From Chloroflexota bacterium (GTDB lineage Bacteria; Chloroflexota; Dehalococcoidia; Dehalococcoidales; JAHJRU01): a DNA stretch of 10,631 nucleotides. Positions 1 through 7,482 of the stretch are shown piece after piece. Each line of letters opens with the position of its first letter. The first letter of the stretch is position 1. The translations under genes and the position numbers were made by a program. Location of the stretch: contig JAHJRU010000005.1 of the NCBI GenBank assembly GCA_018830745.1, positions 1 through 10,631 of the forward strand. The letters are read 5' to 3'. The notes beneath the pieces are model-generated. The model was given only the letters and a program-made list of their open reading frames with translations. It did not search any database and was not told the origin of the DNA.

Positions 1-1540
1 AGAATCACCTGCTCCCCACCGGCCAGTGCCTTATATATGGACTGAGACAGAGACCGACTGAACGGGCTCCTGTTGCCTGCTTTAAGCTCCTCTCTTAAAT
101 CCACCACTTCAACCTGAGGTAATGGCGAACCCGCATCAGGGGTAACCCGCTCCGGCATTTCCAGCAAATAATAATCACCCCGGCGGGCGCGATAACAGGT
201 CTCTACATCAGGCGTAGCGCTGCCCAGGACAACCACCGCCCCGGCTAATTCACCCAGCTTTAAGGCAACATCGCGGGCATGATAGCGCGGTGATTTATCC
301 GCCTGCTTATAGGTCCACTCATACTCTTCATCAATGACAATAAGGCCCAAATCGGGCTGAGGAGCGAAGATGGCGCTGCGCGGCCCGATAACAACGTCGA
401 ACTCCCCACTTTGTATCCGCCACCATTCGTCAAACTGCTCACCCAACGTGAGCTGACTGTGCAATACCCCTACCCGACCCGGAAAACGGGCGGCAAAGCG
501 CTCTATTGTCTGGGGTGTCAGGGATATCTCCGGCACCAGGACAATTCCCCTCTTTCCCAGCTTTACTGTTTCAGCCAGAGCCTGGAGATAAATCTCGGTC
601 TTGCCGCTGCCGGTTACCCCGTGAAGCAAAAATACGTCCGGCACAGTACCACCATCGGCAGACCGAAGTAAGCCACCTTTAACGGACTCCAGGGCAGCCC
701 TCTGAGCCGGAGTTAAGGATAACGGCTCCGAGGAAGATATCCCCTGATAGGAAATCGGGTCGCGCTTTACCTCAACCTCATCCTGTGATACCAGCCCCTT
801 GCTAACCAGGGCATCCGCTGCCGCTTTAGTCGCCCCCACCTGCTTCCTGACTTCTTCCCAGGATACCTGCCGGGACTGCTGCACCAGGAACTCCAGAAGA
901 GCCGCCTGCTTCAACGCCCTCTTAGCCCACAGCCTGTCTATCTCCTGCCGGGCTTCACCAGCAGTGATATTGAGTCGCAGATGAACCACCTTCTTTGGTT
1001 TAACCTTGACCGGCTCCATCTCATAGCTTCTGACCACCAGCTTTAGCCTCACCAGCTGAGAAACGGTAGTCTGGGCTTTCCTCTTGCCAAACTCCCTCTC
1101 CAATGCTTTCAGACTGAGCTTACCATGCCCCTGGATAAAATCAAGAATTCGTGTTTGCTCCGGGTTGAGGAATGACACATCATATTGAGGAGAAGATGGC
1201 GACAGCTGATAAAGGTGATTACCTTACGCTCAAATCCCGGCGGCAGCATCAAAGCCACGGCATCAAAAAGAGGTGACAGATAATACTCGCTTATCCAGTG
1301 AGCCAGCAAAACCTGCTGCGGCGAAAGCCGAAGAGGCGGCTCGATAATGCCGACTATTTCCCTGGTTTCCTCCACCGCGGGGTAATCAGTCAGCTCCAGG
1401 ACAATCCCCTGCAGGCGCTTGTCGCCAAAGGGAACCCATACCGCCTGCCCCACCTCCAAACTCAAACCATGTGGTATGGCGTAGCTGAATGTCCGGCGCT
1501 GGGCTGCTGGTGAGTTAACACTAACCTCAGCATACCTCAT
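1..1540 (-). pseudogene. priA: Primosomal helicase PriA, frameshifted and cut by the window edge
   Basis: PriA is the DNA helicase that reloads the replisome at stalled or collapsed forks. The ATG at 1540 follows a GGAG site 6 nt upstream and begins MRYAEVSV, a typical PriA N-terminal (3'BD) domain. That frame reads well to about 1226 (PPGFERKV) and then diverges, ending at a stop near 1109. The PriA reading resumes one frame away (LYQLSPSSPQYDVSFLNPEQ) and stays open to the left edge. In the second frame I see the Walker A motif GVTGSGKTEIY (about 590-623), LVPEISLTPQT, GPRSAIFAP, a Walker B box reading DEEY (321-332) and GSATPDVET. The zinc-binding region and C-terminus lie outside the window. 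The frame change equals one missing base, or two extra, with no obvious slippery heptamer. It is either a sequencing error or a real mutation. The gene lies 31 nt after rplS, as the last visible gene of that operon. Confidence 0.9.
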
Positions 1541-1571
1541 TATCTGCTCCAGTGAGGCAGCTTCGCCCAAC

Positions 1572-1934
1572 CTATTTCTTTGCCTTCTCTTTATCCCGCC
1601 GCTTTTCCTTAATGCGGGCTGCCTTGCCACTGGGCTCACGCAGGTAATAAAGCTTTGCCCGGCGTACCTTGCCGTGACGGACTACTTCTACTTTCTCTAC
1701 CAGCGGTGAATGCAGGGGAAAGGTGCGTTCTACCCCCACCCCATAGGCAACACGCCTGACGGTAAAGTTAGCACTGATTCTACCTTTCCGAACTCTGATA
1801 ACCACGCCCTGAAACATCTGAATGCGTTCCCTCTCCCCCTCCACAATCTTGGCGCTTACCTTTACGGTATCACCCGGAGCCAGCTCCGGAATATTCGGAT
1901 TCGGCTTGATGTCAACAAGAGATGTAATATTCAT
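1572..1934 (-). CDS. rplS: 50S ribosomal protein L19
   Basis: L19 is a structural protein of the large ribosomal subunit, at the interface with the 30S subunit. The 120-residue product has the usual family length and diagnostic segments: [20 protein letters not shown] near residues 20-39, [20 protein letters not shown], then [13 protein letters not shown] and a basic tail rich in K and R. The ATG at 1934 overlaps the trmD stop codon as ATGA, so translation is probably coupled to trmD, the usual trmD-rplS order. No truncation or odd substitution is visible. Confidence 0.98.
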   Translation of the reverse strand: MNITSLVDIKPNPNIPELAPGDTVKVSAKIVEGERERIQMFQGVVIRVRKGRISANFTVRRVAYGVGVERTFPLHSPLVEKVEVVRHGKVRRAKLYYLREPSGKAARIKEKRRDKEKAKK

Positions 1935-2710
1935 TTGATAGCACTCCCTGTATTAAGTTTCTTCATTCTATCAACTAACTCCCTGTCCTGGGAAGATAGC
2001 TCAACTTTATCCAGCAGCTCCGGGCGACGCTCCAGGGTGCGGCGGATAGCCTGCTCATGACGCCATCTATCTACTTCGGCGTGGTTTCCGGAAAGCAGCA
2101 CCTCCGGCACCATCTCGCCCCGGTACTCCACCGGACGAGTATACTGGGGGTACTCCAGCAGTCCGGTGGTATAAGAATCGTCCTGAGCCGAGTCCTCTGA
2201 GCCGAGAACTCCAGGCAATAATCTGACCACAGCATCAACGAGCACCATCGCCGCCAGTTCACCCCCACTGAGCACATAATCGCCGATGCTAATCTCATCG
2301 GTGACCAGACGCTGCCGCACCCTCTCATCAACCCCTTCATACCGACCACAGATGAGTAGCATACCGGCATGCTTGGAAAGCTCGACAGCAATTTGCTGGG
2401 AGAAAGGGCGTCCCTGTGGAGTAAGCAGGATAACCGGCATTTCTACAAATTTATCCCATCCCGGCTCTTCTTTATATATATGCGCTTTGACTGCCTCAAC
2501 CGCCTCAAAAATAGGTTCGGGCTTGAGTATCATGCCCGCTCCACCGCCGTAAGCATAATCATCAACCACGTGATGCTTGTCATGCGTATAGTCCCGAATA
2601 TTATGCGCCTTTAATTTAACCAGCCCTCCCTCAAGCGCCCGGCCAAATATGCCCGGCACCATCAGGCACTGGAACATCTCCGGGAACAACGTCAAAATAT
2701 CGATACGCAT
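1931..2710 (-). CDS. trmD: tRNA (guanine-N1-)-methyltransferase TrmD
   Basis: TrmD uses S-adenosylmethionine to methylate N1 of G37, next to the anticodon, which prevents +1 frameshifting. The 259-residue product is full length. It shows LTLFPEMF (6-13), [10 protein letters not shown] (51-60), LTPQGRPF (96-103), the trefoil-knot SAM site [13 protein letters not shown] (119-131) and [17 protein letters not shown] (139-155). Then come the DSY segment carrying the expected catalytic Asp (about 178), [10 protein letters not shown] (184-193) and [10 protein letters not shown] (201-210). The stop overlaps the rplS start by 4 nt, and the moaB-like gene ends 6 nt upstream of the trmD ATG. The ribosome site before this ATG is weak, so it probably depends on translation of the upstream gene. 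The rimM and rpsP genes that often precede trmD are absent here. Confidence 0.98.
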   Translation of the reverse strand: MRIDILTLFPEMFQCLMVPGIFGRALEGGLVKLKAHNIRDYTHDKHHVVDDYAYGGGAGMILKPEPIFEAVEAVKAHIYKEEPGWDKFVEMPVILLTPQGRPFSQQIAVELSKHAGMLLICGRYEGVDERVRQRLVTDEISIGDYVLSGGELAAMVLVDAVVRLLPGVLGSEDSAQDDSYTTGLLEYPQYTRPVEYRGEMVPEVLLSGNHAEVDRWRHEQAIRRTLERRPELLDKVELSSQDRELVDRMKKLNTGSAIK

Positions 2711-2716
2711 AAGCTA

Positions 2717-3247
2717 TTATGTTCCGGGCTTCGGCACCGAGTGCTCGGTAACTTCTCCCTTAATAATTTCCACCGCATGAGGAATAGCCGGCGATATCAC
2801 ATCAAGGCACTCCTGAACCGCCTTGGGACTGCCGGGTAAATTTATTATCAGGCATCTACCCCTGACACCAGCCACCGCCCGACTCAGCATCGCCATGGGC
2901 GTCACGCTTAGCGTCTGCCCCCTCATCGCCTCAGCAAAGCCGGGCACCACTTTATCCACTATAGAGAGAGTTGCCTCAGGAGTAACATCCCGCGGAGCCA
3001 ACCCGGTGCCCCCCGTAGTCAGAATGACATCCATTCCGCCCTCATCAGCCCACTCGCTAAGCCTGTCGGCAATAACCGGTATTTCGTCGGGCACGATTTC
3101 ATATTTGACCAGGCGGCTGCCCATCCGGGAGAGGTTTTCCCGGATAACTTCTCCGCTCCTGTCCAAACGCTGTCCCTGTGACCCCTTATCACTAACCGTT
3201 AGTATACCCGCGCTAAACAAAACACACCTCAATGAAGCAACTTTCAT
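2717..3247 (-). CDS. MoaB/MogA-family molybdenum cofactor biosynthesis protein
   Basis: This family (MoCF-binding fold) adenylylates molybdopterin before metal insertion in MogA-type members; MoaB members are less well defined. From the ATG at 3247 the product has 176 residues. Family motifs are GILTVSDKGSQGQ (14-26), the loop DVILTTGGTGLAPRDVTPEAT (73-93), VPGFAEAMR (101-109) and INLPGSPKAVQECL (135-148). A TTG at 3274 would add nine residues, but the ATG has an AGGTG about 8 nt upstream and fits the fold better. It is the first gene of the leftward run to trmD, rplS and priA. No other molybdenum cofactor gene is visible nearby, so its substrate cannot be deduced from context. Family assignment is secure; MoaB versus MogA is not. 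Confidence 0.93.
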   Translation of the reverse strand: MKVASLRCVLFSAGILTVSDKGSQGQRLDRSGEVIRENLSRMGSRLVKYEIVPDEIPVIADRLSEWADEGGMDVILTTGGTGLAPRDVTPEATLSIVDKVVPGFAEAMRGQTLSVTPMAMLSRAVAGVRGRCLIINLPGSPKAVQECLDVISPAIPHAVEIIKGEVTEHSVPKPGT

Positions 3248-3256
3248 TTTACCACA
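3247..3256 (-). promoter_or_regulatory. MraZ-box-like 10-mer at the moaB-like start codon
   Basis: The minus strand reads TGTGGTAAAA, its last A being the first base of the ATG. This is identical to the plus-strand segment at 3337-3346 in the mraZ box array. It overlaps the expected ribosome binding region. A single box may not be enough for MraZ binding, so a regulatory role is speculative. Confidence 0.25.
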
Positions 3257-3298
3257 CCTGAGAGATAACGCCAAATTAAACTATTTTTCTAATGGGGC

Positions 3299-3329
3299 TT
3301 GACAAATAGGACAAAATATGTTTTAAAAT
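3299..3329 (+). promoter_or_regulatory. Probable sigma-70-type promoter for mraZ-rsmH-ftsA-ftsZ
   Basis: A perfect -35 hexamer TTGACA lies at 3299-3304. Candidate -10 elements are TTTAAA at 3322-3327 (17-nt spacer) and TAAAAT at 3324-3329 (19-nt spacer); TG at 3319-3320 lies a few bases before them. Transcription would start near 3335, about 50 nt before the mraZ ATG. The promoter sits directly before the repeated GTGG boxes, as in other bacteria where MraZ represses its own operon. Confidence 0.6.
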
Positions 3330-3364
3330 GGGTAAATGTGGTAAAAAGTGGTAGATTGTGGTGA
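3328..3364 (+). promoter_or_regulatory. Four MraZ-box-like direct repeats with 10-bp period
   Basis: GTGGTA occurs at 3338 and 3348 and GTGGTG at 3358, with a weaker first copy, ATGGGT, at 3328. Starts are exactly 10 bp apart, so every copy faces the same side of the helix. Known MraZ operators are tandem short G-rich repeats with the same 10-bp spacing, between the promoter and mraZ (TGGGN separated by 5 nt in E. coli, AAAGTG-type in mycoplasmas). The array overlaps the -10 region and the 5' leader, suggesting autoregulation by the adjacent mraZ product. Confidence 0.75.
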
Positions 3365-3387
3365 ATAACCCATACCAGAGGCTTTAG

Positions 3388-3819
3388 ATGTTTTTCGGAG
3401 AGTATGAATACAAACTGGAACTGAAGGGCAGACTACCCATACCGCCCAAGTTCAAAAGAGAATTCAAAGACGGGATGGTGCTGCTACCTGGCGTAGAGCC
3501 ATGTATCACCGTCTATACCCCCCCCGAATGGAAAAAGGTATCCGCCGAATTTACCACCGGTACTATCAACCGCAGCAAAATGAGAAAACTGAATCGGGCG
3601 TTATTTGCTTCCGCTTTCTACCTGAGTCTTGACGGACAAGGTAGGGTAGCTCTGCCCGTGCCACTAAGAGAACATGCCGGAATTGAGATTGAGGAAGAAG
3701 TAGTTGTTGCCGGAGCCAATACCTATCTTGAACTGTGGAACAAGGACAAATGGGAACAGGAGAAATCTGACAGTCAAGAGCAGGCATGGCAAATCATAGA
3801 AAGCCTGGAAAGGCAGTAA
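3388..3819 (+). CDS. mraZ: Transcriptional regulator MraZ
   Basis: MraZ is a DNA-binding regulator of the division and cell wall operon; it shares the AbrB-like swapped-hairpin fold and forms ring-shaped oligomers. The 143-residue product has family length and both MraZ half-domains. The first begins [21 protein letters not shown] (2-22), with Glu in place of the usual Asp before the KGR turn. The second contains [20 protein letters not shown] (about 78-97). The ATG at 3388 has AGAGG 6 nt upstream. The stop TAA shares a base with the rsmH ATG. The four phased GTGG boxes just upstream are probably its own operator. Confidence 0.96.
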   Translation: MFFGEYEYKLELKGRLPIPPKFKREFKDGMVLLPGVEPCITVYTPPEWKKVSAEFTTGTINRSKMRKLNRALFASAFYLSLDGQGRVALPVPLREHAGIEIEEEVVVAGANTYLELWNKDKWEQEKSDSQEQAWQIIESLERQ

Positions 3820-4889
3820 TGAGGCACACAATGTTAAAACCGGCTCACATTCCGGTATTGCTCAGTGAGGTCGTCGAAGGTCTGGCTGTTAAGCTAGGCG
3901 GCCGCTACATTGATTGCACCGTTGGCAGCGGCGGGCATGCTGCCGCTATCTTGGAGCAGAGCTCTCCCGGAGGGCAACTGCTGGGCATTGATGCCGACCC
4001 CAGCGCCATAGAGCTGGCAAAAACCAGACTTGAAGCCTACAGCAATTCCACCCTGCTAATAAATGATAACTTCGTTAATTTGCGCGATATTTGCACTCGC
4101 TTTGGTTTTTCACCGGTGCACGGTATCCTGTTCGACCTGGGACTTTCTTCCATCCAGCTTAATGGTGACGGCCGGGGCTTCAGCTTCCAACATGATGCCC
4201 CCCTGGATATGCGCCTTAACCCGGACCAGAAACTCACCGCGTCTGATATCGTCAACACCTACTCAGAACGCAAACTGGCTGATATCATTGAAACCTATGG
4301 CGAGGAAAAGCGAAGCCGCCAAATAGCCCGCTTCATCATCCGGGAACGCCCGATAGAGACCACCTTCCATCTCGCCCGGATAGTAGAGCAGGCTATCAAG
4401 AGCCCCCGGGGTAAAATCCACCCGGCTACCAAGACCTTTCAGGCTATACGGATAGCGGTTAACCACGACATGGAGAATCTTGAAGCCGTTCTAAAGCAGG
4501 CGGTCGATCTCCTCGGCTCTGAAGGCAGATTAGTGGTCATCAGCTATCATTCACTGGAGGACCGCATCGTCAAGCAATTTATGCAGCGCGAGTCCAAGGA
4601 TTGCATTTGCCCGCCAAGCACACCTATATGTACCTGCAGCCATACGCGCAGTCTGAAACTGGTGGCCAGAAAAGTTATTAAGCCCTCGCCGGAAGAGGTC
4701 TTATTTAATCCTCGCAGCCGCAGTGCCAAACTCAGGGTTGCCGAACGCATTACGGTACCGGCTGAATCCTATGCCATGGTTGAAAACCTGAATTCTCTAC
4801 CCAGAATGGATACCCAAGGCTGGAGAAGGTCCGCCCTGGTTCATAGACTGCGCCGGACTTTCATGGCACTTCAATCTGAATGTTTCTAG
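3819..4889 (+). CDS. rsmH: 16S rRNA (cytosine(1402)-N(4))-methyltransferase RsmH
   Basis: RsmH (MraW) methylates N4 of C1402 in the 30S decoding centre using SAM. From the ATG at 3819 the product has 356 residues. It shows HIPVLLSE (10-17), the SAM loop DCTVGSGGH (32-40), GIDADP (56-61), FDLGLSS (105-111), RGFSF (119-123), [29 protein letters not shown], a four-cysteine segment (CIC...CTC) and [14 protein letters not shown]. About 45 further residues follow with no motif I recognise. The start at 3819 overlaps the mraZ stop as TAATG and has GGAAAGG 5 nt upstream, indicating coupling. An ATG at 3831, with GAGG 6 nt before it, is an equally placed alternative. An ATG at 3786 inside mraZ is less likely. 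Confidence 0.96.
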   Translation: MRHTMLKPAHIPVLLSEVVEGLAVKLGGRYIDCTVGSGGHAAAILEQSSPGGQLLGIDADPSAIELAKTRLEAYSNSTLLINDNFVNLRDICTRFGFSPVHGILFDLGLSSIQLNGDGRGFSFQHDAPLDMRLNPDQKLTASDIVNTYSERKLADIIETYGEEKRSRQIARFIIRERPIETTFHLARIVEQAIKSPRGKIHPATKTFQAIRIAVNHDMENLEAVLKQAVDLLGSEGRLVVISYHSLEDRIVKQFMQRESKDCICPPSTPICTCSHTRSLKLVARKVIKPSPEEVLFNPRSRSAKLRVAERITVPAESYAMVENLNSLPRMDTQGWRRSALVHRLRRTFMALQSECF

Positions 4890-4901
4890 AGAACGGTAGA
4901 T

Positions 4902-5004
4902 GGGGGAGGTTAAAAATGTGAAAAAGCAAGACATAGCCGATAGACCAAGAATCTTTATTAAAAGGGAGGGGGGCAATGAAACCACGTATAATAACTTCAA
5001 TTGA
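4902..5004 (+). other. Leader-like segment before ftsA: strong SD, start-stop codon pair and 28-codon ORF
   Basis: A near-perfect Shine-Dalgarno, GGGGGAGG at 4902-4909, is followed after 6 nt by ATG TGA at 4916-4921, a start codon directly before a stop. In another frame, GTG at 4918 opens a 28-codon ORF ending at 5004, inside ftsA. ftsA has its own strong site at 4964-4971. No protein family is recognisable in the short ORF. It could be a leader peptide, a ribosome standby site, or the remnant of a gene lost between rsmH and ftsA. Confidence 0.3.
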
Positions 5005-6187
5005 TGTAGGCACAACCAAAGTCTGTACCATTATAGCCGATACAGACGACTCGGGTAATATCAGAGTAGCCGGAGTAGGCATTAAGCCATCTGCCGGTCT
5101 GCACAAAGGGCTGGTGGTCAACATCAATGACGCCAGAGAGGCAATTCGAGAATCAGTTAGAACGGCTGAGCAGGCAAGCGGATATAAAGTAGACTCAGCC
5201 TACATCGGCGTAACCGGGAGACACGTCAGCTCCATCAACAATCGCGGTGTGGTAGCCATCACGCGCAACGACCGTCTGGTACGCACCGACGACCTGAAAC
5301 GAGTCATGAACTGCGCCCGAAGCATTAAGGTCCCTAATGACCGTAAGCTGCTCCATATCATCCCCCGAGGCTATGCCGTTGACGGTCAGGCAGGGGTAAA
5401 GAACCCGGTAGGTATGCATGGCTTTAGGCTGGATGTGGAGGCACACATCATTACTGCTGCCACCACCTCCATACAGAATTTGATCAAGTGTATTAGAAGT
5501 ATTGGCGTTGATATTGATGACCTCATCCTCGAGCCGCTGGCCAGCAGCGAAGCCATACTGAGCGAGGATGAAAAGCAGGTAGGCGTTATTCTAGCCGACA
5601 TAGGCGGCGGCACCACCGATATTGCCGTTTTCCGCGGGGGAAGTATCTGGCATACGTCCATCCTGCCGGTAGCCGGCTACCAGATTACCAGAGATGTATC
5701 CATCGGTTTGGGATTACCGTTTGATATGGCTGAAGAGATGAAAAAGAGATATGGCAGTGTTCTGCCCGCGTATGAAAGCAAGATGGATGCCTTGAACTCT
5801 CTCTCGGAAGATGGGCACGGCGTCTCCTTCCAGGACATGTGCGACATTATCCGGGCGCGAGTTGAGGAAATCATCCGTCTCATTCTCCTGGAACTGCCAC
5901 GGGCTGAATATGATGCTTTGGTACCGGCGGGTGTAGTCTTCACCGGCGGTGGAGCGAACCTCTCCGGAATAGAAACACTGGGACGAGAGATAACCCATTT
6001 GCCGGTGAGGGTAGGCGTACCCACCAACTTATATGGAATTTCTGATAGTCTGCAAGACCCAGCATATGCTACTGGAGTCGGTCTCCTGATGTGGGGAGCC
6101 AAGAATGCCGGTGCGCAGGCCTGGTCCCGCAGTTGGGGCTCCGGCCTTAAACAGATAACTCGCCGTCTCCTGAGACTTTTCCAATAA
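4976..6187 (+). CDS. ftsA: Cell division protein FtsA
   Basis: FtsA is an actin-family ATPase that tethers FtsZ filaments to the inner face of the membrane and recruits later division proteins. The 403-residue product has the actin-fold nucleotide motifs: phosphate-1 IDVGTTK (9-15), phosphate-2 DIGGGTTD (208-215) and the adenosine motif FTGGGANLSG (322-331). The SHS2 (1C) domain occupies about 85-165. The C-terminus, GLKQITRRLLRLF (390-402), alternates basic and hydrophobic residues like the amphipathic membrane-targeting helix of FtsA. GGGAGGGG lies 4 nt before the ATG. ftsA directly precedes ftsZ, as is usual, but the wall-synthesis genes normally upstream are missing. Confidence 0.97.
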   Translation: MKPRIITSIDVGTTKVCTIIADTDDSGNIRVAGVGIKPSAGLHKGLVVNINDAREAIRESVRTAEQASGYKVDSAYIGVTGRHVSSINNRGVVAITRNDRLVRTDDLKRVMNCARSIKVPNDRKLLHIIPRGYAVDGQAGVKNPVGMHGFRLDVEAHIITAATTSIQNLIKCIRSIGVDIDDLILEPLASSEAILSEDEKQVGVILADIGGGTTDIAVFRGGSIWHTSILPVAGYQITRDVSIGLGLPFDMAEEMKKRYGSVLPAYESKMDALNSLSEDGHGVSFQDMCDIIRARVEEIIRLILLELPRAEYDALVPAGVVFTGGGANLSGIETLGREITHLPVRVGVPTNLYGISDSLQDPAYATGVGLLMWGAKNAGAQAWSRSWGSGLKQITRRLLRLFQ

Positions 6188-6243
6188 TCACCTTACAATA
6201 AGAAAAATATTCATTTAAATTTATGTAGTGAAAGGAGGACAAA

Positions 6244-7398
6244 ATGGCAAGAACAAGCTTCACCCCTAATCCGGCCAGAATTAAAGTAATAGGCCTTGGC
6301 GGTGGTGGTTCTAATGCTATATCCCGCATGGTCAGAGAAGAGATTCAAGGGGTCGAGTTTATCGCCATGAACACTGATGCTCAAGCTCTGGCTCTCACCG
6401 AAGCGCCAATCCGCATCCAACTGGGTGAAAAAATCAGCCGGGGGCTCGGCGTAGGTGGCGACCATGCTCTGGGGCAGAAAGCCGCGGAGGAAACCCGTGA
6501 TGAACTCAAGGAGGTGATCACCGGAGCTGACATGGTATTTATCACCGCCGGAATGGGTGGTGGTACCGGTACCGGAGCAGCCCCGGTCATAGCCGAAATA
6601 TGCAAAGCGAGTGGCGCCCTGACCATCGCCATAGTCACCAAACCATTCAATTTTGAGGGCACCCGCCGATGCAAGGTAGCCGAAGAAGGCATAGCCAACC
6701 TGTTGGATAAGGTTGACACCCTTATCATCATTCCCAATGACCGCTTACTATCGCTATGCGACAACCAGACCGATGTGGACGCCGCTTTCAGAATGGCTGA
6801 CGATGTGCTAAAGCATGGTGTTCAGGCTATCTCCGAGGTAATCACCGTACCCGGGCTGATTAACCTCGACTTTGCCGATGTTAAGGCAGTGATGAAAGAC
6901 GCCGGTCCTGCCTGGATGTCCATCGGTATCGGCACCGGCAAGAACCGCGCCATAGATGCGGCCAAGGAAGCCCTGGCCAGTCCCCTTCTGGACGTTACTC
7001 TGGATGGCTCTAATGGTGTACTCTTCAACATAGTTGGTGGGGACAGCCTCACCCTGTTTGAGGTCAATGAAGCGGCTGAGGTTATCAAGGCAGCCGTGGA
7101 CCCAGAGGCTAATATAATCTTTGGTGTAGCTCGGGACCCTGAGATGGACAAGGATATAAGAATCACTCTCATAGCTACCGGGTTTACTTCCAAAGTAGGT
7201 ATGCCCGGGTCTGACCGCGACGACGAACTAAACAGAATGCTTCAGGGTATGAAGACGGAAGAGGAAATGGATATGCCATCCTTCCTGCGCCGTCCATTGT
7301 TCAGCCATCGCCGGCAGTCACTGGCCGCCACCAAGCCAATGAAGCTTTTTTCACCGGATCCAGCACATTCAAGCTCCCGGGAAATCCACAGTCACTAG
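6244..7398 (+). CDS. ftsZ: Cell division protein FtsZ
   Basis: FtsZ is the tubulin-like GTPase that polymerises into the division ring. The 384-residue product has the N-terminal GTP-binding domain with GLGGGGSNA (17-25), NTDAQAL (43-49) and the tubulin signature GGGTGTG (105-111). It also has FEGTRR (137-142), PNDRLL (164-169) and the catalytic T7 loop LINLDFADV (205-213); the core ends near 317. A short linker leads to MPSFLRR (344-350), which matches the C-terminal peptide that binds FtsA and other partners. Unusually, 34 more residues follow, rich in Ser, His and Arg. A run of six T near 7346-7351 lies in this tail, so a late frameshift is possible. The start has AAAGGAGG 5 nt upstream, a strong site suited to high FtsZ output. 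Confidence 0.97.
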   Translation: MARTSFTPNPARIKVIGLGGGGSNAISRMVREEIQGVEFIAMNTDAQALALTEAPIRIQLGEKISRGLGVGGDHALGQKAAEETRDELKEVITGADMVFITAGMGGGTGTGAAPVIAEICKASGALTIAIVTKPFNFEGTRRCKVAEEGIANLLDKVDTLIIIPNDRLLSLCDNQTDVDAAFRMADDVLKHGVQAISEVITVPGLINLDFADVKAVMKDAGPAWMSIGIGTGKNRAIDAAKEALASPLLDVTLDGSNGVLFNIVGGDSLTLFEVNEAAEVIKAAVDPEANIIFGVARDPEMDKDIRITLIATGFTSKVGMPGSDRDDELNRMLQGMKTEEEMDMPSFLRRPLFSHRRQSLAATKPMKLFSPDPAHSSSREIHSH

Positions 7399-7422
7399 CC
7401 TTAAAAACCGGGACCCAAGTCA

Positions 7423-7458
7423 AAGGCTGTAGGAGTCGCTAATGCACCCTACAGCCTT
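7423..7458. terminator. Hairpin between convergent ftsZ and marC-like genes
   Basis: AAGGCTGTAGG (7423-7433) pairs perfectly over 11 bp with CCTACAGCCTT (7448-7458) across a 14-nt loop. On the plus strand a short T run (TGTTTTA) follows. The position, 24 nt after the ftsZ stop and 24 nt before the end of the convergent gene, fits a terminator serving both sides. The weak T tract leaves the efficiency uncertain. Confidence 0.65.
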
Positions 7459-7482
7459 CCTGTTTTAGCGGGCGGAGATGAC

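Noticed and set aside
1109-1639. Start of the priA N-terminal frame at 1639, overlapping rplS
   Set aside because: The extra residues are basic antisense-like sequence within rplS. The ATG at 1540 has a proper GGAG site and begins exactly at the PriA family N-terminus.
2823-3302. A 159-codon plus-strand open frame opposite the moaB-like gene
   Set aside because: It is a shadow of the moaB-like gene, with no ribosome site or protein-like motif, while the minus strand has clear family motifs.
5677-6102. A 141-codon minus-strand open frame inside ftsA
   Set aside because: It lies entirely opposite conserved ftsA motifs, and its Ser/Arg/Pro-rich composition is typical of an antisense shadow.
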